Shown in pieces: positions 43,015 through 56,133 of a DNA stretch of 64,000 nt. Origin of the DNA: Paralvinella palmiformis (Eukaryota; Annelida; Polychaeta; Terebellida; Alvinellidae); the NCBI GenBank assembly GCA_025642065.1, contig JAODUP010000573.1, positions 67,501 through 131,500 of the forward strand. Reading direction: 5' to 3'. Within the stretch, counting starts at the first letter, position 1. Every line of letters begins with the position of its first letter. Made by a program: the position numbers and the translations under genes. The notes under the pieces were generated by a model. That model ran no database searches and had not been told where the DNA came from. It saw only the letters and a list, made by a program, of their open reading frames with translations.

Positions 43015-43369
43015 TGTTTTTCGGGGAGAATCCCCAGGCTGTCCCTTATTCGGCATAGGCTCTATGTTGGAGTGGTTGAGAATTCTCCTGCACCACCACT
43101 CACAGGGTAGCTGTATGGATAGATGGAGCCGAAATACCCTGAGGGTGGTCACTGCCAGAGTGTTTAGGTCCTCAGGGGTTTTTAACGTCCCCCTTTATTT
43201 TAAATAATTCAATGGAGACGGCAGCGCCATTTAACGTGGTCAGCCACCCACGATGTTGTGAGCGAGAAATTCATCTCTGGAAAAGTGTCGACCCCTTGCA
43301 GGTTCGAACCTGTGACCGTTGGCACCTAGTGCCGGAGGGTTTAACCGCTAGGCCACCGGAGCTCACAGA
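43015..43369 (-). mobile_element. tRNA-derived SINE, family 2, copy a
   Basis: The - strand head GTGAGCTCCGGTGGCCTAGC carries an A box, with GGTTCGAACC as B box about 45 bp on. A conserved body follows (TTAAATGGCGCTGCC, GGACGTTAAAA-type, TCTGGCAGTGACCACCCT) and ends near GGGATTCTCCCCGA. It is flanked by a perfect 14-bp duplication TTAGATTAATGCTT at 43001-43014 and 43370-43383. The length is about 355 bp, the same as the copy near 61 kb. Confidence 0.9.
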
Positions 43370-43383
43370 TTAGATTAATGCTT

Positions 43384-43430
43384 GTAGTTCAGGGAGTATC
43401 CCCAGGCTGTCCCTTGTTTGGCACAGCCTC
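43384..43430 (-). mobile_element. SINE family 2, 5'-truncated tail fragment
   Basis: About 45 bp match the 3' end of family 2 (AGTATCCCCAGGCTGTCCC). The fragment is followed by ATTAGATTAAT, a third copy of the duplication seen around the full element. Confidence 0.8.
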
Positions 43431-44399
43431 ATTAGATTAATTATAGCAGCCCTATTTATAGCTATTTTTCAATTGCTGTATCTTTCTTCTAAGCAATACT
43501 ATATAAACTATATAACCCAATTGTCACCGTCTTCAAAGGTCAGTTTTAACAACGTGTAGGCGTCCCGAAGAGACTACCATTAAAACTGTTAACTTAATTT
43601 CTATTACGCGTCATAGCTTAGGTACTGTTAAAACTTTCAAACCTGACCTACTGTCTGCTATTCTAACTATTGTAGTAATAACGTTCTTAAATGTTATTTA
43701 TGACAAGCAGATCTGAGCTAATCTTGAATGTCATAGTACAAACTGGACATAACTGGACCTGGGAAAGATCATTCTATTCCCACATACAACTAAGGTGAAT
43801 TTTATATGCAACTAAAGTTGTTATATAAAACACAACAAACGCTTCAGGTAATATATATATTATCCGATTATAGAAATTAACTGTAAGACACACACACAGT
43901 AAATCCTATATTATATATTAACGCTGACATATTGAACCAGTTGAGCTTTATTTAGTATTAATACTACTATACAACTATAAAGTATAAACTGATATCACAT
44001 CATAATAGATATGATATACAATATACTAATATCTTGTGATCTGTGATTTATATACAATAAATGGTGATAACAAAAACTGTAATTATAAACAAATATTAAC
44101 TGTATAACATAATCTAACATTTGACCTTATTACTTCTCTTCCTAATGTAAATAATCTTATCTATATTTATCAATTTCTTACGCTCTCACTCTAAATTAAT
44201 GTCTGTGGTCAATTAATAGACTTCCTGGAAAAGCATAATGTTCTGTAAGAACACCAATATGGTGTTTAGATAGAAAAGGTTAACAATATAAACAATATTG
44301 AAGCTACTATCAGATACAGCAAATGAGAAGTCTACTAAAATCCTAACAACTATATTCACTTTAAACCATGATAAACTACTGACAAAATTACAGAACTGT

Positions 44400-45330
44400 G
44401 GTGTAACAGGTTAGAGAAATGACTGTTTTCATATATAACAGAAAACACTATGGAAATTATAATGGCTCAAATTCTAAATTATTATATATACAAATGGGGG
44501 TACTACAAGGCTCAATATTTGGCCCAATACTATTCTTAATTTCCATAAACGATATAAAAAAAAATGCAACCAATCTAAACTACTATCAGATGGCACTAGA
44601 GTATATAAATCTGGTGAAACTTTAACAGACATGACATGCCAAATAAACAATGAGCTAAAAAAACTTAATCGATGCATTGTTCAAATCCAATAAATTAGCA
44701 CTAAATATGACTAAAACTAATTATATGGTCTTTACTCCAAATAATAAATATGTACGTACAAATCTAAATATTATGATAGATGGCATATATCTCGCTGAAA
44801 ACCTTACATGGAAATATCAGTTCACATAGAAAATATACAAACAAAACGGATCAATCTATGAAATAAGTTTAATAAAAAACTTCCTCCCAAAGTATATCAC
44901 ACTCTCATAGAAAGTCATATAAACTATACTACTCAAATACCAGTAAATTACAACAATAAAACACACAAAAGAAGGTAATTTGATACATTAATAATAATAC
45001 TAAACAACAAATTGCAAATACTGATCCACTATTTAAAAATAGTAAGATATTAAAGGTAAATGACCTTTATCAACTATTTATGTAAGACTTTAAAAACAAC
45101 TGTCTATGAGACTCCTCGGACAATCTATTAAAAACAAACTAGAACAAGACAAAATTATAACCTAATAGTAAATAAACCAAGAACAAATTATTCAGCCAGA
45201 CTGCCAAAACATCAATTTGTGAAAATATGGAACAAAAACTGTCCACCAAGTTATAACAAGTATAAGAGAATCTTAAAATCAAAGCTGAAAAATAAGATCC
45301 TAATGACAAATATCGTCAAATAACAGATGT
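44400..45330 (+). pseudogene. LINE reverse-transcriptase remnant
   Basis: At 44490-44560 the frame reads GVLQGSIFGPILFLISINDI, the conserved RT block of non-LTR elements (usually [20 protein letters not shown]-like). The next block, where YADD should be, is degraded. Further on come ELKKLNR, TKTNYMVFTPNNKYVRTN, LPPKVYHTLIESHINYTTQI, all in different frames with stops. It is a dead fragment upstream of CPT1. Confidence 0.8.
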
Positions 45331-46107
45331 TCGGACTGCAGTAGATAACATTAAATCTTTCTTCCTCTTTACATGCTTTATGTTCCCGTTTTAATTTATA
45401 GTCCGAGATCTGGTTACAAACTACATATTATTATATACGTTTCATGTGCCCTGTCTCCTGGTCCTCTCTCACATGTCTCTTAACTTCTTTATAATTGATT
45501 TTTCGTAAGGTTGCTAGCCACAGGAAGACAGCCTTATTGGTTATGTGACATATCTAGTGTGTGTTGTAATAATACATCAATCCATATGTGACTATTTTAA
45601 CAATGTATACCGCTTAAAAATAAATCATATCAAATAATATAATATGTTAACACATTAACTGTCCTTGTTTAACACATACTATATAACTTTATACCGGACT
45701 AGACAGTTCATTGACCTGTTCTGAGACTGACATACTACTGTTAGCTCAGGACACAAACTGTAAGCCTATCAACACACGCACACACACACCTGACGTAAGG
45801 AGGTTAAGTCAGGTCAGGTCAGGTCAGGTCCTGCCAGTATCCACCACCAAAATACTTTTCAATGTCAACAGAAGCACGTATTTTATATAAAGGTAACTGA
45901 CAGGTCAATCCTAACAGTATTTTGTTGAATGATTCACAACAGAATATGAAATAACCTAACAGAGTTTGTTTTATTAGCATTTAAGTGAAAAAGTACACTT
46001 TGAAAAAATTAATATCTGCGCTTAAATCATTTTGAATATTCATAATTCATCAATCCCAATCTTGTTATTGTATAACAATTATTAATATAAATAAATTTGT
46101 TGTCATA

Positions 46108-46240
46108 ATGGTTGGACACATATCTGAACCACCCAATTCAAATCTTGGTGTGGCCATGTCTGAGGGGTGTTTCATCTTTCACTTCATCTCATTACCTTTG
46201 GAGGTCTCTCAGCCCATTTAGTGTACCTTGTAAAGGACGT
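46108..46240 (+). mobile_element. SINE family 1, degraded partial copy
   Basis: It holds the B-box side and body in + orientation: CAATTCAAATCTTGGTGTGG, TTTCATCTTTCACTTCATCT, ACCTTTGGAGG, CCCATTTAGTGTACCTTGT. The A-box side is mostly lost. Confidence 0.65.
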
Positions 46241-47314
46241 AAAGTAAAATCTTCCCTATTATCAGTTACTGACAGTAATAAGACTACTTTATGTTGTTCT
46301 AGGGATAGTAACTCCAGACAGGGTTTACTGTACAATGTTAAATCACTACACGTACATCATATTTGGACCTCACACAAACAATGGTTGTGTTTATACAAAA
46401 ATAAAAACTTCAACTTTAAAAAGAGTTCTAAAGTTTGATAACCTTCACACTACGTGGTGGTGGAAGGTGACCTGGTATAAATAGAGACAGGTCACTACAT
46501 CCTTATACGATGAGAGCTCACTTTCTGCTCTGGAGAAAAACTACAAATAGAATACAATATAACATTAGGCTTACCCTTCTCCATTTACAGGTTTATATGT
46601 CGACACAGTTTTAAATAATGTTAATACAACAAGAATAACTAAATTAAATACAAACCATACAACCAAATTACTAAACAATTCTATTATAATTGACTGGGTT
46701 TTTTAAGGTGGCAACATGAGATTGTGGTGTACTTAATTCAAATGACAAAACTAGGTTTAATTAATTACAACTTCTTCAGGTGTAAACATTATGTATCTTT
46801 GGTGTGTTTTGTCTCAGTTAATATCTATATGTTAACAGTATTGTCATACGAGTATCAGTACAATATTCAATGGCAACAATATTCAGAAATGTCTATGAAA
46901 ATTTTCTTAAATACAACTAACATCACAAGAGTATTTATTCTTTTAAATTAAAAGTTCCCTATAAATTTCTGCCAATATCTATTTGATGGATGTTACTAGG
47001 AGTCACAGTGACCCTCCAACATAATATATTCTAAGAGAAAACATTCTACTCGGTCGTTAAACATATATTCAATAATCAGATTCCACATACAGTGAAAACT
47101 GACCATAGAGCAACAGTGAATCTCATTACCGGTCTCATCTGAGGAGATATGACCAGAAGGGGCTACTCCCTTGGAAAATAATTGACAGAATACTCATCCA
47201 ATGAAGACAATATTGTAACACTGTCACCAGTACAGTACAGTACATTATATTTATAAACAAACACCAAGCTTCCTCTGACTTTGATCATCCTGAAGAGATC
47301 ACATAAAGGATCGT

Positions 47315-47368
47315 TTATGTTTCATGGCCACTTTTGGGGCACAAGGTAAGCTAAATGGGCCGAGATCA
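47315..47368 (-). mobile_element. SINE family 1, tail fragment
   Basis: About 50 bp (ATGGCCACTTTTGGGGCACA, GTAAGCTAAATGGGCCGAG) match the tail half of family 1. Confidence 0.6.
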
Positions 47369-48761
47369 GATAAAGGATACTCATTTAAGATTTCTGTTAA
47401 ACAATCACAACACAATCAACTAATCAATGGCTAAAACTGAACTGTTATACCAAAGTCTGTTAAGACAAGAAGAATGATTTATTCAATGATCGATGTTCAA
47501 ACCTACCTTAATATTAAGTCTGGTAACTACCATAGGACATATACCAGGTACAATAGTCCACACTTTATTACGGCTTGTTTATTCCACCATAAGTCACTGT
47601 AGTAACATTACTTCTAGCAGTGTGCCTGATCTTATATATTAACTACTCCACTGGCAAAAATTGGCATTCTGCCACAATCAATGAATACACAGAGCACAAC
47701 ATATGCCAGTGTGTGTGTGGGCATGTTCAACTAATATTAATTACTATACAATTACTTCAGGTGGCCAAAAGAAACAAAAAAGCCTGGTTTACCTGTCAGG
47801 AACTCGTCACCCTAAAGGATATGTTCTGGTCCATTTGGTTCACTGCCATGTAGACATCAGATTAATTAAATGAACGAGATTTAGAAGGTGTATTAGACCC
47901 AATGCTTCACCACATTTAACTCTCTGTACTAAGTAGGTCAACACAACAAAGCTGTAGTAGTTAGGTCGTAAATGTCTAGGTTTTGTTTTTTTTTGGTGTT
48001 TAAGAGTCTCTCGTTGTTAGGAATCAGTATAAAGGTTTCTAAATGTTTATTATCTTCAGTTTTAATTTATTTATACTAACCCAGATACAGTAGTTATTAC
48101 ACTGTACTGTAACATCCCAAGTGATCGGATCTCAAGGTTATCATTGTCTTGTCTCTTCCATATGAGAAGGACATAGATTAGACGAGATGAGATCATTTCT
48201 ATATTTCTATAATATCGTTTTATACTTAAACCCATAATAACAAATTCTATTATAATACCATTGTCTCTATAATACAAGTGAGGGTAAGTTGTTATTCAGG
48301 TATTTATTAGATAATATCAGATGACCTCATTATTCTGTTCAGTTACTAAGTTATTATGTATAAAGGTGGATAATACCCAATATATATTAACATATATGTT
48401 ATCAATTAAGGTAATACATATATTGTACTAGACATATAATAGTTACAAAAGAAACAATAATTTCTACTTTCCTATATTGCCTATTTGTAGTAACGTACTA
48501 ACATATTTATAAATGGTATATAATTTGTATATATCAAATAAAACAATTAAGGGATTTGAATTATCTGACTCTTATAATTAGAATTACACCGAACAAATAC
48601 AATCACGAGTGGATAAAGTATAATTTATTGAATAATCAATTCTAAACAAATAAATCTTAGCTACTGACAGATAAACAACTCAAAATAGTTTCTAACATTT
48701 CTAATATTAGTCACAAGAAAACTTTAAACTAATTAAAATAACTAATTAAAAAAACAAAGAT

Positions 48762-49083
48762 ATGGAATATACCAATATAGACTTGGAGGGGGGGAGCTTG
48801 CCATAAAAACTAGCATATGGAATATACCAATATAGACTTGGAGGGGGGGAGCTTGCCATAAAAACTAGCATATGGAATATACCAATATAGACTTGGAGGG
48901 GGGGGCTTGCCATAAAAACTAGCATATGGAATATACCAATATAGACTTGGAGGGGGGGAGCTTGCCATAAAAACTAGCATATGGAATATACCAATATAGA
49001 CTTGGAGGGGGGGGGGGCTTGCCATAAAAACTAGCATATGGAATATACCAATATAGACTTGGAGGGGGGGGCTTGCCATAACA
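48762..49083. repeat. about 55-bp minisatellite with variable G-run, 6 copies
   Basis: The unit starts TATGGAATATACCAATATAG, then ACTTGGA, then a G-run whose length changes from copy to copy, then CTTGCCATAAAAACTAGCA. The G-run sometimes ends with A. Confidence 0.93.
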
Positions 49084-49685
49084 CTTGGAAATATCTCACT
49101 CTATAGATCTTATATTTATACTGGATGACACAAAGTATGTCAATATTGTATTTTATTGGTGGGTGGAATCCCAATAGTTAGTTCAGCCACTGGTCACTAT
49201 CAATGAGGATACTGTCTCCTTTTAACAATACATACATATTGATATACAACATCAAATCACATCCATTGGTATACAATACAGTATAATAATCAATATTTTA
49301 AAAGTAATTCTTTGTTTATAATTTATCCCTGTTAAAGTAATTAAGTAGTTATCGTTGATGTAGTGTTCTAGGTAGCACCAGTTAACAGAGAGCACCAGTT
49401 ACATTAAGAAATATAAATCTGTTACTAATCTGTGGAATATGTTTTTTTATCATTCTACATTAACATATAACACAACAACGATATTACACAAGGTTCCTAA
49501 AACTTGTGGCTGATTTGAGAATAGTTCTCTCTGGATGTCAAATGTAATATATTTATTGATATCTTCGCAGGAAACAGATTGTCGTTGGTAATGATTATAT
49601 AAATAAAACATAATTAAAAAATAAATTGTCAATATTTGTTAGCTAAATGTTTTAATAAACTATTGGTAGCACAGTTACAATTTTG

Positions 49686-49850
49686 CTTAGAAAGATACAA
49701 GATAGAATTGTCAGATATTGGCAATACAAGATAGCATTGTCAGGTACTAACAATACAAGATAGCATTGATGGATACTGACAATACAAGATAGCATTGATG
49801 GATACTGACAATACTTTAGATAGCACTGTCAGATATTGACACTACAAGAT
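49686..49850. repeat. about 32-bp degenerate tandem repeat, 5 copies
   Basis: Units contain ATACAAGATAGCATTG followed by TCAGGTACT or ATGGATACTGAC, with point changes. Confidence 0.8.
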
Positions 49851-50172
49851 ATCTTGTCTCTCCCCAGTAAATCAGTGAGTTCATCATGTAGACAGTTTTC
49901 TGATCTAACTATTTATCTTTAATATTTATATAGTTCACATTTATTAAGTTTCTGAAGCTTTGTTTAGATTTGACACTTGTCTCATATCTCATATGAAGGA
50001 TATCAATTAGATAACTTATATAATGAAGTGATTAATATCAGTTAATGTCATAGTAGTTGATTAATAATAACATAAATCTCTACAGACCAATAAATATTCT
50101 GATGATGCTAAACTAATCACTGAACCATAATAAAAGTTACCTATTCTGTAAACAGACTCACCTCTCATAAGT

Positions 50173-50176
<4 letters not shown>

Positions 50177-50229
<53 letters not shown>
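50177..50229. repeat. (TA)n microsatellite
   Basis: A perfect TA run of about 26 units. Confidence 0.95.
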
Positions 50230-50233
<4 letters not shown>

Positions 50234-50378
50234 GTTTGGTATTATGTATCCACAAATAAACTATTTACAACACACCACAACATAGAATTTTTTGATTAGA
50301 CTAACATCCCTGATAGAAGGAATATTTTACAACGGATTAAAGTAAGATTAAAGATAACAACAACATCAACTTACTTAC

Positions 50379-50600
50379 CTGTTCATATACTGACTGTTTA
50401 TTGTACCCATGATTTGTACTATTTTAGCCAACCATGAATGTGGGCACTGAGTGGACATTTCCTTTCGTGAGAACATATGTGGGCACTGAGTGGACATTTC
50501 CTTTCGTGAGCACATATTTAGCGGGTAATTTTCCACGTCGAGATCTTATCACAGTGATAGCTTATCAGACTATCTACCTATCTGGCTACATTAATGACCA
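50379..50600 (-). promoter_or_regulatory. candidate 5' non-coding exon of CPT1 (end only)
   Basis: On the - strand CAG|GTAAGTAAG at 50381-50371 is a perfect splice donor. It lies about 7.9 kb upstream of the CPT1 start exon, which needs an upstream exon. The other end at 50600 is arbitrary. Within it a 39-bp segment is tandemly duplicated (50432-50512, GTGGGCACTGAGTGGACATT). No TATA or CpG-rich core is evident, so this is only a suggestion. Confidence 0.2.
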
Positions 50601-52740
50601 CTGACAGTATATTCTTCAGCAAACTCCCCAACTAACCACCTCACACACACACACACATTGAAGCTCAATCCATCAAAGAGAATACAGGCATGGCATCAAC
50701 AATGATATAAATATCTCTCTATATAGGGGCAACCAGCATCATCTCTTCATCATCACCAAATGACCAATACCTGATATTTGTTACTATTCTAAACCTACTC
50801 AGTTTTGAACAATTTTATATTCTCTGTACACAGATCTAATTAACATTTACTGTAACTAACTCCTTCTACATCTTCAGTGATAATACAGACACCTAGTGTA
50901 TGTACATCACTCATTATTATCTGTAATTGTTATCACCAACCTATAATTATTATTGTTCATTGGGTCATCACCTACTGATAATTCAATTATAAACCATCTA
51001 ATCAGTTACTATTACAAGTGTATGTACCTGATTGTCGAGTTGCCACAATTAGGTTATGGGTTCATCATTTTGTTAACAAATATGACATTTGGTAACTTTT
51101 ACACTTCAGATATATTGACTTCTCTAAATAACTTCTACTGGGATTGGCAATTTATTAAATTTACATTATTATTATTTTACTGTTGTTCCCAAGTCAACAC
51201 AGTGTTGTTCAGATGGGTTTTTTCTAGTACGGGACATTTATAAACAATAAAGTGAGTGAGTGAGAAAATCATTATTCTATTGTTTCTTGGGTCTAGTCTC
51301 ATCTGAGAGATAAATGGTAACTCCTTAAAGAAACAATATCATCAGGAACTGCTCGACCATGTTACTACCCTGTGACATTCTATACAAATAGGTACGTGTC
51401 AAACTAATTTTTCAACACGAATAAAAATCTGTAATCAAAAAGAGAACAGGATATTATTGATTAAGTTGTTGGATGTTTGGATCAATGGAAAACATCAGTA
51501 GTGATAATTATATTAATGACAGTGACACATAAACTATATGACATACATCTATTCTATAACATATAGTCCACCAATAATGGTCTATTGTTGTTAATATTTA
51601 ACAAGCTGCTACTAGTGCTAGTCTACATTTAGTGTGACAGCATTTTATTTATTAGTCTACTGCAACTGATGCTTGATATAATAGAACCACAACATACTAC
51701 TCTAAAAGACCATCTGGTTATATAGATCACTAAAGGTAAATTCAATATATAATGGTCACATGGCTTTGATTAAGAGGTCTTTGTGTTGATATGTATAAAT
51801 TTTTGCTTGTATATAACAGTTGTACATGTGCCCTACAGGCATGCACACACACACACACACACAATATGCATAAAGCTAAACAATATGTATGATATGTGTG
51901 AATGTTTTGTAATAATTAGTCATTAGTGATCTAATCATTCAACTGAGAGGTGAAAGTATTAAAACATTAGTAAACAGTAAGTGCGACCAAAAATAACAAC
52001 AGACAGACAAACAGACAGACAAACAGAAGATTATATAATGACAGGGGAGGATAAAATAAGGTAAGAGAGCAGATTTATAAATCTACACTTTATTTAAGGT
52101 GACAATAAATGTATACAATGTGCGACATGTATTAATCTAACCAGTTTTAATGTTACTCATACCAAAACAATATTAACAAGTTTATATAATATAACATACT
52201 GTCTGTCAGTATTAGAATATAATTAATATTAATGAATTGTCCAAACGTTTTTATATGTAAATTTCAGCCTCGAGATCACTTTGATTTCCAATGGCAGGTC
52301 ATAGTTTGAGAACACTTACGGACACAATGTACAGCGAGGTATATTTAGACTGGCCAAAAATTTATTTAAATAAGATTACCACTACATGTGTGTACTGTGA
52401 CTAGATTGTCATATCTAAGAGTAATACATCACAGAATATTATTTTTTAATTCTTTGCTACAAACTGTTCTCAGAGAGCAAAAGATTAAACAAAGTACAAG
52501 TCTACGGACATCAATCTATTTATGATATAAATATTTAATTACAAATTAAACAAAAATTAGTTTATAAAATAAAGATATCAACATTACGACCAGTGACTGT
52601 TTTGTTTAGTATTGACAATAGTTTTATAAAGCTTATTGAAGATGAATGAAATAATAATTTTAACGAGTTAAAGGACATTTTTTGTCTATTTTACTTTTGA
52701 GTTCTTTCTGTTATGATTACACACAAAAAAAATCAATTAA
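50600..52740. other. no gene recognised
   Basis: AT-rich sequence with short CA runs (50641-50660, 51844-51862), a GTGA run at 51252 and an ACAGACAG run at about 51998-52026. Open frames here show no recognisable motif. Confidence 0.5.
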
Positions 52741-52772
52741 AATTACATTAGTTGATTAAATAGCATTTTAAT

Positions 52773-52991
52773 GTGTACTGTTTTCCTTTTCGATATCATC
52801 GCGTTGTAATTCTAGGGATAGCAGACGTAGAACTAACTCAGCTGTGGGGCAGAGTAGACCAGATTCATTTTTCTCACGTTGTCTGGAATTTAGTGTCTCA
52901 TTTTATTAGCATTGTGTCAAGAGTTAATTGTCATGCTGCTAATTGTGGCAATTCCAACAAAACAAACTACAGCTTGCATTCATTTCAATAA
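52773..52991 (+). other. ORF fragment with possible THAP-like Cys motif
   Basis: A 72-codon open frame ends VNCHAANCGNSNKTNYSLHS, then FQ and stop. The C-x4-C with following SLHSF resembles the start of a THAP zinc-binding domain (C-x2-4-C ... F-P). The second half (C-x2-H) is not found within the next 200 bp in any frame I could follow. It could be a first exon or a fragment of a THAP transposase. Confidence 0.3.
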
Positions 52992-55716
52992 TTAAAAGAT
53001 TAGGTGTTTACATATTGAGTTTAAATCAAACTAAAGTAACCAAATATCTAACTGCAATATTGACTTCAAAGTGGACTCACACAGCCCAGTTTGGAGGTAC
53101 ATATAACAAAATTTGACCTAAATCAATTATTTGGATATTTTCATCTTACCCTGAAATATCCAATTTCTTATTAAAACTGTAGATGAAGACTAATTCCAAC
53201 CATTTCATATTTTCACTTTATCATAATTGTCATATTGTAAACACACAAAAAAGGTATTACAGTAAGTGGATATTTTAATTGTGTGAAAGCAGAGATTCTG
53301 AGGTTTTACAGCTACCAGGACCCATATTATAAGACATTATCACAAATTTTGTATTCTCTGTTTTCAGGCAAACCTTTTTGTTGTGTTATGGGTGTGTACT
53401 ATCATTATTAAAATGTGTTTCTTTTGCTTAGAGTATAATTATGAATGAATCTAAAACTACAAAAAGACATTTTACTCAGCTGTGTGTGTGTTATGACACC
53501 ACTCTCTGTATTAACACTGAGTTTAAAAGATTAACATCATAACGTAGCTACGTTTGAAATATGGTGAGCTACGTGGAGAGTTGTTGGGGATTTATTTGAT
53601 TTCATCATAACGTTTACATATATTGAAGAAGACGTATCGTTATATCGTGACTGTCACTGCCATACACGGTTTGAGATAACAAATGAAGTTATTGACTTCA
53701 TCATATGATATGATAAGAAAATTGTACTATTTGAAACAAAGGGGTAAGAATACCTTGTCCTGTTGTCATAAATCACATATAATACACAGAGTGAGATGTG
53801 CACTAATCAAATTGACAATATTAGGTCACAATATAGAAGATGATATTATTACTGTTAAAGATGGTACATGACAGTTAGTAATATTAATATGATTGGTGAG
53901 AGGAAGAGAGGTACAGATGGCACATACTGAGGATATTATCATAGCTTTATATAAAATAGATGTAACAAACCAAATGTCTAGAACAATCAAAAGTTTGTAT
54001 TCTCTTGGCACAATACCAGTGTCATCTGAGGAGTTAAATGTTATCTTTAGACCCAATCAACTGGAGCAACGCATATCCTGATAGGCACAGGTACCGTAGT
54101 TGACCACAAGGTAAAGGTTACTGTTTTGCAGTAAGAGTTAATGTTTCATTGAAGGATAAAATATATTTCTTGCCGCAAAGTGGTTCAAGAACATGTTCTT
54201 CCACTGATGAATCAATGTACCAACAATCATCCTACCAGGTCTAACACTAGCAGTGATGATGCCAGGAAGGTGCTAGAACTTAAGGAAATCTACGAGCAGT
54301 GTAGGCACTTTATGGAGTATGAAATTATTATGCAGAATGGAACTGGTAATGTTTAATTCTAAGCGGATTATGGGTTTTGTCTTTAATATAAATAATAATT
54401 CTAAGTTATCTATCTGTACTAGTATGTGTGTAGTATGTCATGTGATCCAGATAATTCTACATTACAAGAAATATTAGCACAGTTTGTTATTAGGAATTTC
54501 ACAGAGTAGTAATTAGAGGTCATTCTAATCCTGATATACAGACTCATTACATAACCAAGCCCTGTCAGATTTCTTTTGAGATGAACAATTTATATTGTGC
54601 ACATACTCTGATATAAAATATTGGGTCACTGATTGATCACTTTTTAATAATAGATACATTTTTTGAACATGTAATTAAGAATTTTATACGACACAACTGA
54701 AATAATTGTTTTGATCATTTGCCAGTCATCTGCCATATTTATATTGAAATAACTATGATTGATTCACAATCATCAAACTAAACTGATAATCTGTGTTAGA
54801 TGGATTATTAGACATTATAAATGTTGTCACAGTGATAGTAGAGTGTATTACAATAAACATTGTGATGCTATCAACATATATATATATATATGCCTCAATT
54901 CCAGCTAAAACAATAGTCCTAGAAAGTGTCAACGTGTATATAAAGTTGTCCTAGATGTTATTTTCTGACATAACAATAACTTTTAGGAATGATCTGATAG
55001 GACAAGAGTTAGGACAAGAGTTAGGACATAAGTCATAAACTTAACATCATTATGTGTACAGAAATATAAACAAATAGTATCAGCAAACAGTATAGCCAAC
55101 GCCCTCATAAAGCATAAATATCATTTGTTTTGGTCAGAATTAGGACAGGTCAAAGACCTAAATCTTCAGATACCTTTACAGGTAGATGATGTTAATGATG
55201 AGAAGGAAATTAGACAATTGTTTACTGATAAATAAATGTTGTTGTTTTATAGCTAATTATGTAAATGGCCAGATAATGAGGATAGTAGAAGATAAAACAT
55301 TGTCTCTGCTAATAAATACAAACACTGATATACTCCTCGGTACCAAATCCATAAATATAAAATGTATTCCTTAACATCCTGTATTAATGATTACAACAGA
55401 TAATTGTGTTAATGGAACATTTCTGTGTATTCATAATATTTCTGTATCAGAAGTTAGTCAAGGGATTGGTCACCCCAATGGAGGGGGGGGGGATACGATG
55501 GTTTGAGTGGTTATTTTTGAACCGCCTTATTTATGACACTCGACGCTTCATGACTTTTAATAGAGTTCATTATTTGCAAATGCTCAAACAACAAAAAAAC
55601 ATCTAACAGTAACTACACTTCTAGTTAGAAATATGTAGTAACTTTTCAGTTAAATTCAATAATTATCAATAGTAAATAATTGCAATACATTGGGAAATTA
55701 AGATCTGAAAATAAAA
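52992..55716. other. region with short open frames, nothing identified
   Basis: The frames at 53683-53871 and 53893-54081 and a stretch near 54230-54350 (SDDARKVLELKEIYEQCRHF) look mildly protein-like but match no family I know. A (TA)n run lies at about 54876. GGACAAGAGTTA is repeated at about 54991-55026. A G-run occurs at 55483-55492. Confidence 0.35.
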
Positions 55717-56133
55717 CTTGATATTATTATTATGGGGAATGAGCCGATAAAGTCAAATACACAGGAAAGTCGTCTTGATATTATTATTATGGGGAATGAG
55801 CCGATAAAGTCAAATACACAGGAAAGTCGTCTTGATATTATTATTATGGGGAATGAGCCGATAAAGTCAAATACACAGGAAAGTCGTCTTGATATTATTA
55901 TTATGGGGAATGAGCCCATAAAGTCAAATACACAGGAAAGTCGTCTTGATATTATTATTATGGGGAATGAGCCGATAAAGTCAAATACACAGGAAAGTCG
56001 TCTTGATATTATTATTATGGGGAATGAGCCGATAAAGTCAAATACACAGGAAAGTCGTCTTGATATTATTATTATGGGGAATGAGCCCATAAAGTCAAAT
56101 ACACAGGAAAGTCGTCTTGATATTAGTATTATT
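55717..56133. repeat. 57-bp minisatellite, 7.3 copies
   Basis: The unit starts CTTGATATTATTATTATGGG, near-identical between copies except GCCGATA/GCCCATA. It is divisible by three, so open frames exist on both strands (IMGNEPIKSNTQESRLDI on +). This is not considered a gene. Confidence 0.95.

Larger units (their letters stand above)
45331..48760. other. no gene recognised; AT-rich upstream region
   Basis: Apart from the two SINE fragments I see no coding sequence. GGTCA/AGGTC pentamers repeat at about 45805-45830. A donor-like AAG|GTAGGT occurs on the - strand near 47510 and a CAG|GTAAAC near 47790. Either could end a 5' non-coding CPT1 exon, but nothing proves it. Confidence 0.4.

Noticed and set aside
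42633..43110. Two ORFs spanning the 44-bp repeat
   Set aside because: Open only because of the four repeat copies and the SINE; no protein motif.
43290..43369. A tRNA gene
   Set aside because: Same reasoning: it is the head of the family 2 SINE, present also at 61.3 kb.
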